Of a stretch of 64,000 bases of DNA, positions 17,551 to 26,818 are shown in pieces; the first letter of the stretch is position 1; every line of letters begins with the position of its first letter. The position numbers and the translations under genes are program-made. The stretch is from JADGGM01 sp025449955 (GTDB taxonomy: Bacteria; Gemmatimonadota; Gemmatimonadetes; Gemmatimonadales; Gemmatimonadaceae). The stretch covers positions 3,905-67,904 of the forward strand of contig DATBNO010000073.1 in NCBI GenBank assembly GCA_036554285.1, in the 5' to 3' direction. The notes beneath the pieces were generated by a model. It was not told the origin of the DNA, did not search any database, and saw only the letters and a program-made list of their open reading frames with translations.

Positions 17551-18183
17551 TCAGCGACTCCCGGCGTGTGCGGTAGAAGGCGTGGCCGGACTGCCGGCCG
17601 TGCTCAAGCGCCGCAGCACGAGCTCCGAGATACCGCGCAGCGTCTCGAACACGCCGGTGCCGTGCAGGGCGCCGGCGGCAAACGCGGGGACGCCGCGGAA
17701 ATTGAGCGCGTGGTCTAACGCAGCGGTGCCGAGGACCAGGTCCGGCGGCAAGTCCTGTTTGTTGTACTGCAGGACGAGCGGCACCGTGCGCACGTCCATG
17801 CCGTGCTCGGCGAGATTGGAGTGCAGGTCCTGCATGCTCTCGATGTTCTCGTCGAGCTGGCGCACTTGGCTGTCGGCGACGAACACGACGCCGTCCGCGC
17901 CCTGCAGCACGAGCTTGCGGGTCGAGTGGTAGTAGACTTGCCCCGGCACCGTGTAGAGCTGGAAGCGCGTGTTGAAGCCCGAGATCGAGCCCAGGTCGAG
18001 CGGCAGGAAATCGAAGAACAGCGTCCGGTCCGTTTGCGTGGCCAGCGAGACCATCGTGCCTTTGCGCTCGTTAGGCACCTGGCCGTAGATGTAGTGCAGG
18101 TTCGTCGTCTTGCCCGACCGGCCCGGGCCGTAGTAGACGATCTTGCACGTGATCTCGCGCGTCGCGTAGTTGACGAGAGGCAC
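17551..18183 (-). CDS. mglA: MglA-like small Ras-type GTPase (gliding/polarity switch)
   Basis: A 210-residue bacterial Ras-like GTPase. The P-loop is GPGRSGKT (residues 19 to 26); it is followed by the switch region with SLATQTDRTLFFDFLPLDLG, the G3-like TVPGQVYYHSTRKLVLQGAD, VVFVADSQ and NKQD. These match MglA of Myxococcus, which sets cell polarity for gliding and type IV pili and is regulated by a roadblock GAP (MglB). GTG at 18183 was chosen because family members begin with xPLVNY or similar; an upstream ATG at 18219 would add 12 residues and overlap the preceding gene. Two roadblock genes lie immediately upstream, matching an MglA/MglB arrangement. Confidence 0.9.
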   Translation of the reverse strand: MPLVNYATREITCKIVYYGPGRSGKTTNLHYIYGQVPNERKGTMVSLATQTDRTLFFDFLPLDLGSISGFNTRFQLYTVPGQVYYHSTRKLVLQGADGVVFVADSQVRQLDENIESMQDLHSNLAEHGMDVRTVPLVLQYNKQDLPPDLVLGTAALDHALNFRGVPAFAAGALHGTGVFETLRGISELVLRRLSTAGSPATPSTAHAGSR

Positions 18184-18190
18184 AGGCTGC

Positions 18191-18706
18191 TCAGGCTGGG
18201 GGACGCGGTGCGCCCGCATCGCCTGGAGCCGGCGATTGCGCGCGCCCGAAAAGGACGGCGAGACTGCGATTCAGGTCTTGCTCGAAATTCACGTCGAGCG
18301 CGGGACCCGACTCGACCGGCGGCGGCGCCGCGTCGCGGAGGGCGTCGCGCAGCTCGCGGAAGTACACCTGCACCAAGCCGAGCGAGCTCTCGGCGTCGAA
18401 GGCCGTGAGGAGCACCAGCGCGCCCCGCGCCGTGGGCGCTTCGGCAATGAAAACCTGCCGATCGCGGCCGGCGTGATAGAGCTCGCGGAACGGGTGGCCG
18501 TCCAGCTCCTTGCCCAACTCGCCGGCCGAAGCGTGGATGGCTGCGCCTAACGCACAGGCGGCCATCACGTCCACGGCGCGCGTGAACCCGAACTGGCCCA
18601 GCACCTGTCCGCTCGGATGCAGGAGCAGCGCGAACTGCACGCGTGCGTCGTCCACGAAGCGCTGGAGCGGCGCTTCCACCCAGGCCTCCGCGACGCGCGC
18701 CCTCAC
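18191..18706 (-). CDS. Roadblock/LC7-domain protein, MglB-like candidate
   Basis: The 171-residue protein has a single roadblock fold at about residues 5 to 120 (LQRFVDDARVQFALLLHPSG, then FTRAVDVMAACALGAAIHAS and ALVLLTAFDAESSLGLVQVYF). A proline-rich C-terminal tail follows. Roadblock proteins of the MglB type bind and stimulate MglA-type GTPases, and this gene lies directly ahead of the mglA-like gene. The start is GTG, overlapping the previous stop as GTGA. Whether this one, its neighbour or both act as the GAP cannot be told from sequence alone. Confidence 0.82.
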   Translation of the reverse strand: MRARVAEAWVEAPLQRFVDDARVQFALLLHPSGQVLGQFGFTRAVDVMAACALGAAIHASAGELGKELDGHPFRELYHAGRDRQVFIAEAPTARGALVLLTAFDAESSLGLVQVYFRELRDALRDAAPPPVESGPALDVNFEQDLNRSLAVLFGRAQSPAPGDAGAPRPPA

Positions 18707-19050
18707 GGCAGCGCCTCCATGGCGTGGAGCATCGCGCTCCGGATGAGCCCGATATGCGCCTTGGGTTCGGCGAGCGTGGCCAGGACGAGCCCATCGCGGC
18801 CCACCGCGCACACGTGGCCCTGCTCCGCCTCGAGCTGCAGGAACCCCACGGTCGCCAGGCCTGCCGCGTCGGTGCCTAACCGGGCGCGCCGGTACAGCGA
18901 CGCGACGAGCGCACCGGCCACACCGGCCTCGATGCCCACCTGGACGTTGGCTTCGACGATGATGCCGTCGGCCTCGCTCACCAGAATGCACCCCAGCACG
19001 CCCCGCTGCCGCGTCACCGCCGACAACACGTCGGTGTAGGGCGTGCTCAC
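18703..19050 (-). CDS. Roadblock/LC7-domain protein, minimal
   Basis: The 115-residue protein is little more than one roadblock domain: VTRQRGVLGCILVSEADGII, GVAGALVASLYRRA, VGFLQLEAEQGHVCAV, and a final helix ending MLHAMEALP. The size and content match stand-alone MglB-type regulators. The GTG start overlaps the stop of the TPR-roadblock gene (GTGA), and the stop overlaps the next roadblock gene the same way, so the three are probably made together. Confidence 0.82.
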   Translation of the reverse strand: MSTPYTDVLSAVTRQRGVLGCILVSEADGIIVEANVQVGIEAGVAGALVASLYRRARLGTDAAGLATVGFLQLEAEQGHVCAVGRDGLVLATLAEPKAHIGLIRSAMLHAMEALP

Positions 19051-19883
19051 GCGACCTCCTTGAGCCACGACTCGGCGCGCTGCATGCAGCGGTCGAGCAC
19101 GCGGCGCACGAGCCCCAAGGGCAGCGAGCGCGCCGCCGCCACCAGCGCCAGCGAATCCTCGAGCACGGGGCCGAGGGCGATCGTCGCCACGTCGGTTTCG
19201 TAGACGACGGCGCGCCATGCGCCTAACTGGAGGTGCCGCACGGTGCGGTCCGCTTCGTCGCGCACGCCGGTGAGCGCCGCACCCACGTCCTGCGCCACAT
19301 CTTCGCCATCGGCGGTGACGTACGCGCCGGCCGTCACCAGGCCGTCGCCGTCGAGCAGCAGCGCGGTCTGCTGGCCGTCGCCCAGGATCTCGGCGAACAG
19401 GTAGCGCGCCTCGTCTTCCACGCGGCGCTCCGCTGCCGCCACCTTCGCCCCGTTAGGCGACGCGCCGTTCGCCGAGCCGGTGGTGTACTTCACCATCCGG
19501 CGCACCATACGCAGCGCCGTGTCCACCGCCGGGTCGCCCTGCGCGGCCGCGAGCCCCAAGTGGTGCTCCGCTTCCTCGAGGCGGTGCTGCTTGTACAGCA
19601 CGTAGCCCAGGCCCTTCCGGGCGCCCACGTGATCGGGCGCCAGCTGCAGCACCGCCTCCCACTCCAGGGTGGCGTCGGCCAACTCGCCGCGGTCCACGCG
19701 CACGCGCGCCAACAAGTCGTGCGCGTCCGCGTTGCCGCCGTGGCGTTCCACGCCGCGCGACGCGACGCGCAACGCCAGGTCCAGCTGCGCGCTCCGCCTC
19801 AGCGCCTCTCCTAACTGAAGAAACACCATGCTGGAGGGATCGCGCGCCAATTCCTCGCTCAAGCGCCGAATGTCGTCAGACAT
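19047..19883 (-). CDS. TPR and roadblock/LC7 fusion protein
   Basis: The 278-residue protein combines about three TPR units (residues 1 to 125; for example FLQLGEALRRSAQLDLALRV) with a C-terminal roadblock-like domain (about 150 to 270; FAEILGDGQQTALLLDGDGL, TVRHLQLGAWRAVVYETDV). It could tether a roadblock regulator to the TPR-rich proteins of the locus. The ATG at 19883 overlaps the upstream DUF4388 stop by eight bases. A longer in-frame start adds only seven residues and was rejected because it lies deeper inside the upstream gene. Confidence 0.78.
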   Translation of the reverse strand: MSDDIRRLSEELARDPSSMVFLQLGEALRRSAQLDLALRVASRGVERHGGNADAHDLLARVRVDRGELADATLEWEAVLQLAPDHVGARKGLGYVLYKQHRLEEAEHHLGLAAAQGDPAVDTALRMVRRMVKYTTGSANGASPNGAKVAAAERRVEDEARYLFAEILGDGQQTALLLDGDGLVTAGAYVTADGEDVAQDVGAALTGVRDEADRTVRHLQLGAWRAVVYETDVATIALGPVLEDSLALVAAARSLPLGLVRRVLDRCMQRAESWLKEVA

Positions 19884-21021
19884 CCATCCGCTCCCGCAGC
19901 ACACCCGATAATCGCGTCACCGCGTCCACGGACTCGCGCACCGCCGCCGCATCGGCGCCCTCGGGCGCGAGACGGAGATACCGATCCCAGCTGGTGAGCG
20001 CTTCCTGATAGTCGCCCCGCCACGCGGCGCACCAACCCGTCTCCAGATGCACCGCCGGCTCGAGCGCATCGGCTTGCAGCACGCGACGCAGCTCTTCCTG
20101 CGCTTCGTCGTGACGGCCGGCGCGCGTGAGTGCGCGCGCGAGGACGAGCCGCGGCATGGTGGCGCCATCGAGACCCGCCACCGCCAGTCGCGCTTCGGCC
20201 ACGGCGCGGTCGCACTCATTGGCGCGCAGCGCGTCGCGTGCCCGATCGAGGTGCGCCTGCGCCTGCGCCGCGCCGGGCGCCGCCCCGCCGTTGCTCTGGT
20301 TGTCACGCAGCGCCACCACGCCCGTGGTCACGAGGCCGTACGCGATGCGCGCGACGTCGAACTCGCTGCGCGCCAGCTCGGCCGCGATGGCGCGCAGATC
20401 GCGCGCGCCGTCGATCTCCGACAACACTTCCCATTCGTTGGGCAACAGGTCCAGTTGGGCCGCGTGTCCGTCTCCCACCAGCGAGAGCGACGGCACGACG
20501 CCCAGGTGCGGAATCTTGCCCTCGATGCGCGACCATTCGTCGATGCGCCGCGCGCCTTCCATGAGGAGCGACTCGGTCGAGATGCGAATGGTGGCTTCCG
20601 CCGGCACGTTCACGACGTCGCGTTCCTCGAACGAGAAGAATCCTTCCCGCCACGACATGAGCTCGAACACCACTTCCTCGACCTGGAAGCGCACCTGGCG
20701 CTCCAGCTCGCGGCGCGTCACCGCGCCCAGCGCCACGAGAATCTCGCCTAACCGGCGGCCGTCGTCGGACTTGACCTGCGCCTCGCGCGCCCGGGCCAGA
20801 TCACCCTCGGAGATCTTGCCCGCGCGCAGCAGCAGCTCGCCTAACGGATGCGGATTGCTGCGGATCGCGGCGTAGATCACCGCGCCGCGCTCGAAGTACA
20901 CCGTCCCCTGGTTGTCGCGCAGCAGCGACGTCACCGTGAGCGTGCCGGTCTTGCGGCTCAGGTCGAGCAGCTGGAAGACGTCGTGAATGCCCAGCTCGCG
21001 AAGCGGCCCTTCGATCGCCAT
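19876..21021 (-). CDS. DUF4388 (PATAN) domain protein with short TPR tail
   Basis: The 381-residue protein is a paralog of the gene at 13977. It opens with MAIEGPLRELGIHDVFQLL and TGTLTVTSLLRDNQGTVYFE, continues through RRLGEILVALGAVTRRELER and EEVVFELMSWREGFFSFEE, then ends with about three TPR-like units (residues 255 to 375). The start is ATG in a TGATG overlap. Having two PATAN proteins on either side of the GTPase block suggests that each contacts a different partner. Confidence 0.83.
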   Translation of the reverse strand: MAIEGPLRELGIHDVFQLLDLSRKTGTLTVTSLLRDNQGTVYFERGAVIYAAIRSNPHPLGELLLRAGKISEGDLARAREAQVKSDDGRRLGEILVALGAVTRRELERQVRFQVEEVVFELMSWREGFFSFEERDVVNVPAEATIRISTESLLMEGARRIDEWSRIEGKIPHLGVVPSLSLVGDGHAAQLDLLPNEWEVLSEIDGARDLRAIAAELARSEFDVARIAYGLVTTGVVALRDNQSNGGAAPGAAQAQAHLDRARDALRANECDRAVAEARLAVAGLDGATMPRLVLARALTRAGRHDEAQEELRRVLQADALEPAVHLETGWCAAWRGDYQEALTSWDRYLRLAPEGADAAAVRESVDAVTRLSGVLRERMDV

Positions 21022-23729
21022 CAGGCCACCTCCTGCCGGCTGCGGAAGATGCGGAGCAGATCGGCCGCCGTCCGCGCCTCACGCTGCGCCCGGCGCGCGT
21101 GCACGCTGTCCGGCGCGAGCTCGACCACTTCGTTCCACAGCGCGATCGCCTCGCGATAGCGATGGCGGTCGGCGAGAATCACGCCCTGCAAGCAGAGCGC
21201 GCCGGGGTGCTTGGGATCGAACCGCAGCACGCGGTCCACCGCGCGCGCCGCATCGGTGCCCCGATCCAATTCCAGCAGCGTCTCGGCGAGCGACAGAAGC
21301 GCGTCGATGTTGTACGGATCGCGCTGCAGCAGATCGACCAGCGGCGTGATCGCATCTTTGGCGCGGCCGAAGCGGCGGCGCACATCGGCGAGCGCGAGCG
21401 TCGCTTCGACATACGTCGGCACCGCGTCGAGCGCGGCGAGGAGCTCGGCGTCCGCGCCGCCGCCGTCACCGCGTTGGGCGAGCAGCGTCGCCAGATCGTA
21501 GTGCACCACCGCGAAATCCTGATCCAGATCGAGCGCGTTGCGGTAGGCGAGGATGGCGCCGTCCATGTCGCCGGCCGCGCGCGCGATGTCGCCGATCTGC
21601 TTGAGCACGTCCGCGCGAGCGGGCGCCAGCCGCTGCGCCTGCCGCAACAGCTCGAGCGCCGCCTCCGACTCGCCCGTCTCGGCGCGTGCGCGCGCCACGA
21701 GCAACAACGACTCGACGCCGGACGGGTCCGCCACGAGCAGCTGCTCGGCCACGTCGCGCGCTTCGGCCGGACGACGCAGCATGAGCAGCGCGCGCGTCTC
21801 GCCCGCCAGCGCGCGCGGCACGGTGCCATTCACGCTTCGCGCCTGGCGATATCGCTCGAGGGCCTCGCCGTGGAATCCCTGTCGCGCGAAGACGTCGCCC
21901 AACATGGTGAGCCCCGTGGCCGCGTCGCCGCCCCTGCCTAACGCACGGGTGATCTCCGCCGACGCGCGATCGAGCATGCCCTTGGCGAGATACTCCGCGC
22001 CCATCGCGTACGGGTTGTCCGACGGCACCACCGGTGTGCGTACCGGCGTGTGCTGCTTGAGCTCGGAGAACAGCGTGTCGAGCGACTTCGGGTCGAACGA
22101 AAACGTCTCGACGACACCCTCGGCGCGCTGCGCGCCATCCAGATCGGGCGCGATCGAGAGGTCGGGATCCTCGTACTCGAGATCGATCGCCAGCTCGAAC
22201 TTCTGCGCGACGTAGAACGGCTCGAGCTCGAGGCCGCGCTTGGTCGCGCGGAGCGCGCCCTCGAAGTCTCCCAAATTCGAGAGCGTGAATCCCAAATTGT
22301 AGTGCGCTTCCGCGTACGCCGGGCGCGCCTGGATCGCGCGGCCGAAGGCGTTCCGCGCATCCTCGAACTTCTTGAGCTCGGCCAGCACGAGGCCGATGCC
22401 GTTCCACGCCACCGCCTGCTCGGGGAATACGCCTAACACCTGGCGATACGCCTCGAGACTCAACTGGAGCCGTTTCCCCTTGAACAGGATGAGCGCCAGA
22501 TTGAGCCACGCCTTCACGAACGCCGGCTGCTTCGAGAGCGCCGTGCGGAACGAATCGATCGCGTTCTCGGAATCGCCGCCGTGATAGTGGGCGACGCCGA
22601 GGTTGTTGTGCGCGATGGCGTACACCGGATCGAGCTCGATGGAGTGCGCGTAGCTCGACGCCGCATCGGCGAGCTTCCCCGACTGATGCAGCGCGACCCC
22701 GCGCTCGCACCAGAGCTTGGGGCTGTCGGGTTGCTCGACGATGATGCGGTCGTACAGCTCCACGGCCGCGGCCGAATCGCGCTTGAGCAAATGCACTTCC
22801 GCCATGGCCTGCAGCACGAGCCGCCGGTCTTCGCCGCGCTCGAGCGCGAGCCGGTATTCGCGCAGCGCCTCGGCGTAGTAGGCCTTCTGGCGGAACGCCA
22901 AACCCAGATTGTAGTGCGCCAACTGCTCTTCCTTCGCCACCGCGAGCATCTTCGCCGAGTGGCGCTCCTGCCGCTGCGGCAAGAGCTCCTCGTACTTCGC
23001 CGGGTTGTACCGGTCGATGGAGAGGTTCGCCTGCGCGCGAGACAGCGACGGGTTGAGCTGGATGGCGCGCTTGGCCGACGCCGCCGCATCCTCGTGGCGG
23101 CCCATGTCGCCTAACACGAAGCCCAACAGGTAATGCGCGTCGGCGTTGTCGGGGCTCAACGCGATCGCGCGCGTGAGCGCCGCCAGCGCCTCGTCGTTGA
23201 GGCCGCGGTTGTACAGCACCTCACCCATGTAGAAGTTGCAGAGCGGACTGTCGGGCTCGATCTCGAGGGCGTTGGCGAACCACCGCTCGGCCGCCTCCAG
23301 ATCACCGCTCGCCTTCTCGGCCAGGCCTAACTGAACCATCGCGCCCACGTCGCGGCCGTGGAACGACAGCAGCGCCGTGAACTCGGCCACCGCCTCGCCC
23401 GAGTCGCCTAACGAGGCATACGCCCGGCCCAGCTCCCAGCGGGCGTCGCGGTCGTCGGGCCGGAGGCGCAGCCGCTCGCGCAGCTCGGTGACGCGCCGGT
23501 CGTAGTACCCGGTGTTGAAGTACGCGACCTCGAGATTGCGCTGCGCTACCTGCATCTTCGGATCCAGCTCCAACGCCTTCGTGAACGCCGCCACCGCATC
23601 CTCGTACATCCCCTTGTTGTAGTAGAGGACGCCGAGGTTGTTGTGCGCGCCAGCATCCGACGGATCGATCCGCCGCGCATACGACCGCAGAATGTCGCGA
23701 TCACGCTGGGATGCAAGCGACGATGCCAT
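21021..23729 (-). CDS. Giant TPR solenoid protein of the chemosensory locus
   Basis: The 902-residue cytoplasmic protein is almost entirely TPR units, roughly 20 or more. Examples are AHNNLGVLYYNKGMYEDAVA, CNFYMGEVLYNRGLNDEALA, AHYLLGFVLGDMGRHEDAAA and AHNNLGVAHYHGGDSENAID. A less regular insert lies at about residues 540 to 600. There is no signal peptide or catalytic motif. Such solenoids act as binding platforms; here it probably gathers chemosensory or GTPase components. The ATG start lies two bases after the cheC stop, and the stop shares a base with the DUF4388 start (TGATG). Confidence 0.88.
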   Translation of the reverse strand: MASSLASQRDRDILRSYARRIDPSDAGAHNNLGVLYYNKGMYEDAVAAFTKALELDPKMQVAQRNLEVAYFNTGYYDRRVTELRERLRLRPDDRDARWELGRAYASLGDSGEAVAEFTALLSFHGRDVGAMVQLGLAEKASGDLEAAERWFANALEIEPDSPLCNFYMGEVLYNRGLNDEALAALTRAIALSPDNADAHYLLGFVLGDMGRHEDAAASAKRAIQLNPSLSRAQANLSIDRYNPAKYEELLPQRQERHSAKMLAVAKEEQLAHYNLGLAFRQKAYYAEALREYRLALERGEDRRLVLQAMAEVHLLKRDSAAAVELYDRIIVEQPDSPKLWCERGVALHQSGKLADAASSYAHSIELDPVYAIAHNNLGVAHYHGGDSENAIDSFRTALSKQPAFVKAWLNLALILFKGKRLQLSLEAYRQVLGVFPEQAVAWNGIGLVLAELKKFEDARNAFGRAIQARPAYAEAHYNLGFTLSNLGDFEGALRATKRGLELEPFYVAQKFELAIDLEYEDPDLSIAPDLDGAQRAEGVVETFSFDPKSLDTLFSELKQHTPVRTPVVPSDNPYAMGAEYLAKGMLDRASAEITRALGRGGDAATGLTMLGDVFARQGFHGEALERYRQARSVNGTVPRALAGETRALLMLRRPAEARDVAEQLLVADPSGVESLLLVARARAETGESEAALELLRQAQRLAPARADVLKQIGDIARAAGDMDGAILAYRNALDLDQDFAVVHYDLATLLAQRGDGGGADAELLAALDAVPTYVEATLALADVRRRFGRAKDAITPLVDLLQRDPYNIDALLSLAETLLELDRGTDAARAVDRVLRFDPKHPGALCLQGVILADRHRYREAIALWNEVVELAPDSVHARRAQREARTAADLLRIFRSRQEVA

Positions 23730-23731
23730 CG

Positions 23732-24352
23732 TTAGTCGACGCGCACCGCGCGCAGCAGCGTCTGCAGCGACGCCACGTCGGGCAGCAGCAGGAAGAACCC
23801 GCGCAGCCGGTCGTTCTTGTCCTGGAAGTAGAACTGCGTCTCGATCGCGAACACCATGTCACGCTCGGCGCCGAACTGCAGGTACGCCGTCGTGAGCACC
23901 GCCGCCGACATGTCGACCGCGAGACTCGGCGGCGACGGCAACAAGAGCAAGCCCATGAACTCGCTCAGCGCGTTCATATAGGCCCCGCTCAGAATGTTGC
24001 CCGCCTCTTTGATCGCCGACTGCTCGAGCACCCCGAAGTCGCCGTTCGGATCGAGCGGACGGCGCATCATGAGTTGGGCGAGCTTGATCGCCGTTGGGCG
24101 CGGAAACACGAGCAGCGTGCGGCCCGTGAGATCGCCCATCATGTGCATGAGCACCGCGGCGATCGGCTCCTCGCCATCCTCGATCTGCGACGGCACATCC
24201 TCGAGCGCCGCGATCGTGATCGTCGGCACCGTGATCATGATTGTGCTGCCCGTCATCTGCGACAACGCCGTGGCCGCGTGTCCCGCTCCGATGTTCGCGG
24301 TCTCACGCAGCGCGTCCAGCTGCCGCTCCTTCAACGCCAGTAGATCGGCCAT
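23732..24352 (-). CDS. cheC: CheC-type CheY-P phosphatase
   Basis: The 206-residue protein has both CheC phosphatase signatures, each with the acidic and asparagine pair: LRETANIGAGHAATALS near the N-terminus and SAIKEAGNILSGAY in the second half. CheC dephosphorylates CheY-P and in many species binds CheD, which is also present in this operon. No CheZ was found, so CheC is the likely signal-termination enzyme. ATG start; the gene lies ten bases downstream of cheA. Confidence 0.94.
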   Translation of the reverse strand: MADLLALKERQLDALRETANIGAGHAATALSQMTGSTIMITVPTITIAALEDVPSQIEDGEEPIAAVLMHMMGDLTGRTLLVFPRPTAIKLAQLMMRRPLDPNGDFGVLEQSAIKEAGNILSGAYMNALSEFMGLLLLPSPPSLAVDMSAAVLTTAYLQFGAERDMVFAIETQFYFQDKNDRLRGFFLLLPDVASLQTLLRAVRVD

Positions 24353-24362
24353 GCCTGTCCCC

Positions 24363-26291
24363 TCAGAATAGGCTTCCCACGTCCACGATCAGCGCCGGCG
24401 CACCGTCGCCGAGGATCGTCGCTCCGCTGAACAACGCCAGACTTTCACGTGCCGGGTCGAACTGCTTGACCACGATGTCCTGCTGACCGGTGAGCTCGTC
24501 CACGACCAACCCGGCCCGCCGCTCGCCCACCTCGAGCACGATGACCTGATGCCGTGCGCCCGTTCCGTTCGCCTCGACCTGCAGCAAGTCGTGGAAGCGA
24601 ATGAGCGGCAGCACGTCGTCCCGCAACAACATCACCTCCCGCCCCTGCACCTTCCTAACGGAGCGGGCCTCGAGCTCCACCGTTTCGTTCACGTGCGCCA
24701 ACGGCACCGCGTACACCTCGTCGCGCACCCGCGCCAGCAGCGCGCGCACGATCGCCAGCGTGTGCGGCAAACGCACCGTCACCGCCGTGCCGCGACCCGG
24801 CACCGAGCGCATCTCGACCGCGCCGCCCATCGCCCGCACCCGATTCATCACGACGTCGATGCCCACGCCGCGCCCCGAGAGATCGGTCACCCGCTTGGCG
24901 GTCGAGAACCCCGGGCGCGCGATGATGCGCATCAACTCGTCGTCGGAGAGCGATGCCTTGTCCTTTTCGACTAACGACAACTCCTTGGCGCGCGCGAGCA
25001 CGCGACCGCGGTCGACACCGCGCCCGTCGTCCTCGACGCGCACCAACACGGTGCTCCGTTCGCGCGCCACACTGAGCACCAGCGAGCCCGCCGGCTGCTT
25101 GCCCGCCGCGCGCCGCTCCTCGGGGGTCTCGATGCCGTGGTCGACGGCGTTCCGGAGCAGGTGCAGCACCGGATCGCCGATCTCGTCGAGCATCGACCGA
25201 TCGAGCTCGATGTCGTTTCCCTCCACGGAGAAGACGATCTGCTTGCCCAAACCGTGCGCCGCATCGCGCACCAGCCGCGGGAAGCGGTCGAACACCTGTC
25301 CGACGGGCACCATCCGGCTCAGCATCACCTCGTCCTGCATCTCGCCAATGAGACGCGCCGCGTGCGTCACCGCCTCCTCGAGCGCCGGGTCCTGGTGCCG
25401 GGCAGCCAGGTCGAGCAGGCGGCCGCGCGCGATGACCAGCTCGCCGATCATGTTCATCAGCGTGTCGAGACGCTGGAGGTCGATTCGCACCTGGCGGGTG
25501 GGTCGAGCGCCCGCCGTCTGCCCCTCTGTGCCACCTTGCTGGACCGGCTGGCCGACCGTCTCGATCCCGTCCACCTCGACGCGGTCGACGTCGCCCACCT
25601 CGAACAGCGCACGGACGATGTCGTCGCGGGGCGCCGTGCTGTCGAGGTGAATCGAGAAGCCGGCGCCGAACTCCTCCGCCTGCAAGGCTTCGACGGGTGG
25701 GACGACCTCGAGCACCGTGCCTAACGTCGCGGCCTTCTTGACGAGCAGCAGCGCCCGGGCGCCGCGCAGCGCCGTACCGGACGCGAGTCGCAACCGCACG
25801 AGCCGGCTGCTCGTGGCGGCGTGCGTCAGCGCGGCAGCCGGCGTGGCGGGCGCGGTGCCGGCGGCCGCGGGCGCCGCCTTGACCGGCGCCGCCGCGCACG
25901 CCTTGAGGAGCGCGATCACCGCCGCGATCGACTCGGGCAGCGGCGCGTCGTCGGCTCCGCCGGGCGCCGCGCCGGTGTCGACCGCGCCCTCGATCGCTTG
26001 CTCGAGCGCGTCCGCGCCCTGGAACAGCAGCTCCATCAACTCCGGCGTCACCGCGACCTCGCCGCGGCGCACGCGGTCCAACACACTTTCCATCTCGTGC
26101 GCCAGGTCGGTCACGGCGCGATAGCCCATCGTCGCGCTCATGCCCTTCACGGTGTGCACCGCGCGGAAGATCGCACTCATCGGCTCACTGGCCGTGGGGG
26201 TGCTCTCCAGCGCGAGCAACGCGTGATTCATCGCGGAGAGATGCTCGCGGCTCTCCGTGAGGAAGAGTTCGGCGTACCGGGAAAGATCCAT
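24363..26291 (-). CDS. cheA: CheA chemotaxis histidine kinase
   Basis: Central kinase of the chemosensory complex, 642 residues. The HPt domain has the phospho-accepting H46 in AVHTVKGMSA. A weakly conserved P2-like region rich in Ala and Pro follows, then the dimerisation domain (RIDLQRLDTLMNMIGELVIA), the ATPase domain (HLLRNAVDHGIE, VEDDGRGVD, GRGVGIDVV) and a C-terminal CheW-like domain. The ATG at 26291 fits the family start, but the bases just upstream are pyrimidine-rich with no Shine-Dalgarno sequence. A 148-bp gap with GC-rich inverted repeats separates it from cheY. Confidence 0.95.
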   Translation of the reverse strand: MDLSRYAELFLTESREHLSAMNHALLALESTPTASEPMSAIFRAVHTVKGMSATMGYRAVTDLAHEMESVLDRVRRGEVAVTPELMELLFQGADALEQAIEGAVDTGAAPGGADDAPLPESIAAVIALLKACAAAPVKAAPAAAGTAPATPAAALTHAATSSRLVRLRLASGTALRGARALLLVKKAATLGTVLEVVPPVEALQAEEFGAGFSIHLDSTAPRDDIVRALFEVGDVDRVEVDGIETVGQPVQQGGTEGQTAGARPTRQVRIDLQRLDTLMNMIGELVIARGRLLDLAARHQDPALEEAVTHAARLIGEMQDEVMLSRMVPVGQVFDRFPRLVRDAAHGLGKQIVFSVEGNDIELDRSMLDEIGDPVLHLLRNAVDHGIETPEERRAAGKQPAGSLVLSVARERSTVLVRVEDDGRGVDRGRVLARAKELSLVEKDKASLSDDELMRIIARPGFSTAKRVTDLSGRGVGIDVVMNRVRAMGGAVEMRSVPGRGTAVTVRLPHTLAIVRALLARVRDEVYAVPLAHVNETVELEARSVRKVQGREVMLLRDDVLPLIRFHDLLQVEANGTGARHQVIVLEVGERRAGLVVDELTGQQDIVVKQFDPARESLALFSGATILGDGAPALIVDVGSLF

Positions 26292-26439
26292 GGGAGGCGG
26301 CGGAGCGATGGGACGACGACAGGCGGGAGCGCGGCGGACGACCTGCCTTCGGACGTGACGCGTGCGCCTAACGGAACAGCGGGCGCGCCGCACTGCGCGG
26401 GCGCGGACAGCGCCCTGGCGGCGTCACTGCGTCAGCCGG

Positions 26440-26802
26440 TCACCCCAACACGCGCTGCACCGCCTCCAGCACACGGCTCGGCTGGAACGGCTTCACCACG
26501 AAGTCCTTGGCGCCGGCCTGAATCGCCTCGACGACCAGCGCCTGCTGGCCCATTGCGCTGCACATGAGAATGCGCGCGTTGCCGTCGAACTTCGTGATTT
26601 CCCGGACCGCATCGATCCCGCCCATGTCCGGCATGACGATGTCCATCGTCACCAGATCGGGATGGAGCTGCTTGTACTTCTCGATTGCCTGCACGCCGGT
26701 CTCCGCCTCACCGATGACCTCGAATCCCGACTGCGACAGGATGTCGGAGATCATCGTGCGCATGAAGATCGCGTCGTCGCAGACCAGCACAGTGTGACTC
26801 AA
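26440..26802 (-). CDS. cheY: CheY-type single-domain response regulator
   Basis: A 120-residue receiver domain with no output module. The acidic pair is D9/D10, the phosphorylation site is D54 in VTMDIVMP, the switch residue lies in LMCSAMG and the lysine in FVVKPFQ. The start is TTG: a strong GGAGGA Shine-Dalgarno sequence lies eight bases upstream, and the receiver begins two residues later, while no suitable ATG exists. Its output target is not encoded here; the flagellar switch proteins are absent from the window. Confidence 0.93.
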   Translation of the reverse strand: MSHTVLVCDDAIFMRTMISDILSQSGFEVIGEAETGVQAIEKYKQLHPDLVTMDIVMPDMGGIDAVREITKFDGNARILMCSAMGQQALVVEAIQAGAKDFVVKPFQPSRVLEAVQRVLG

Positions 26803-26818
26803 CGTGACGTTCCTCCGA

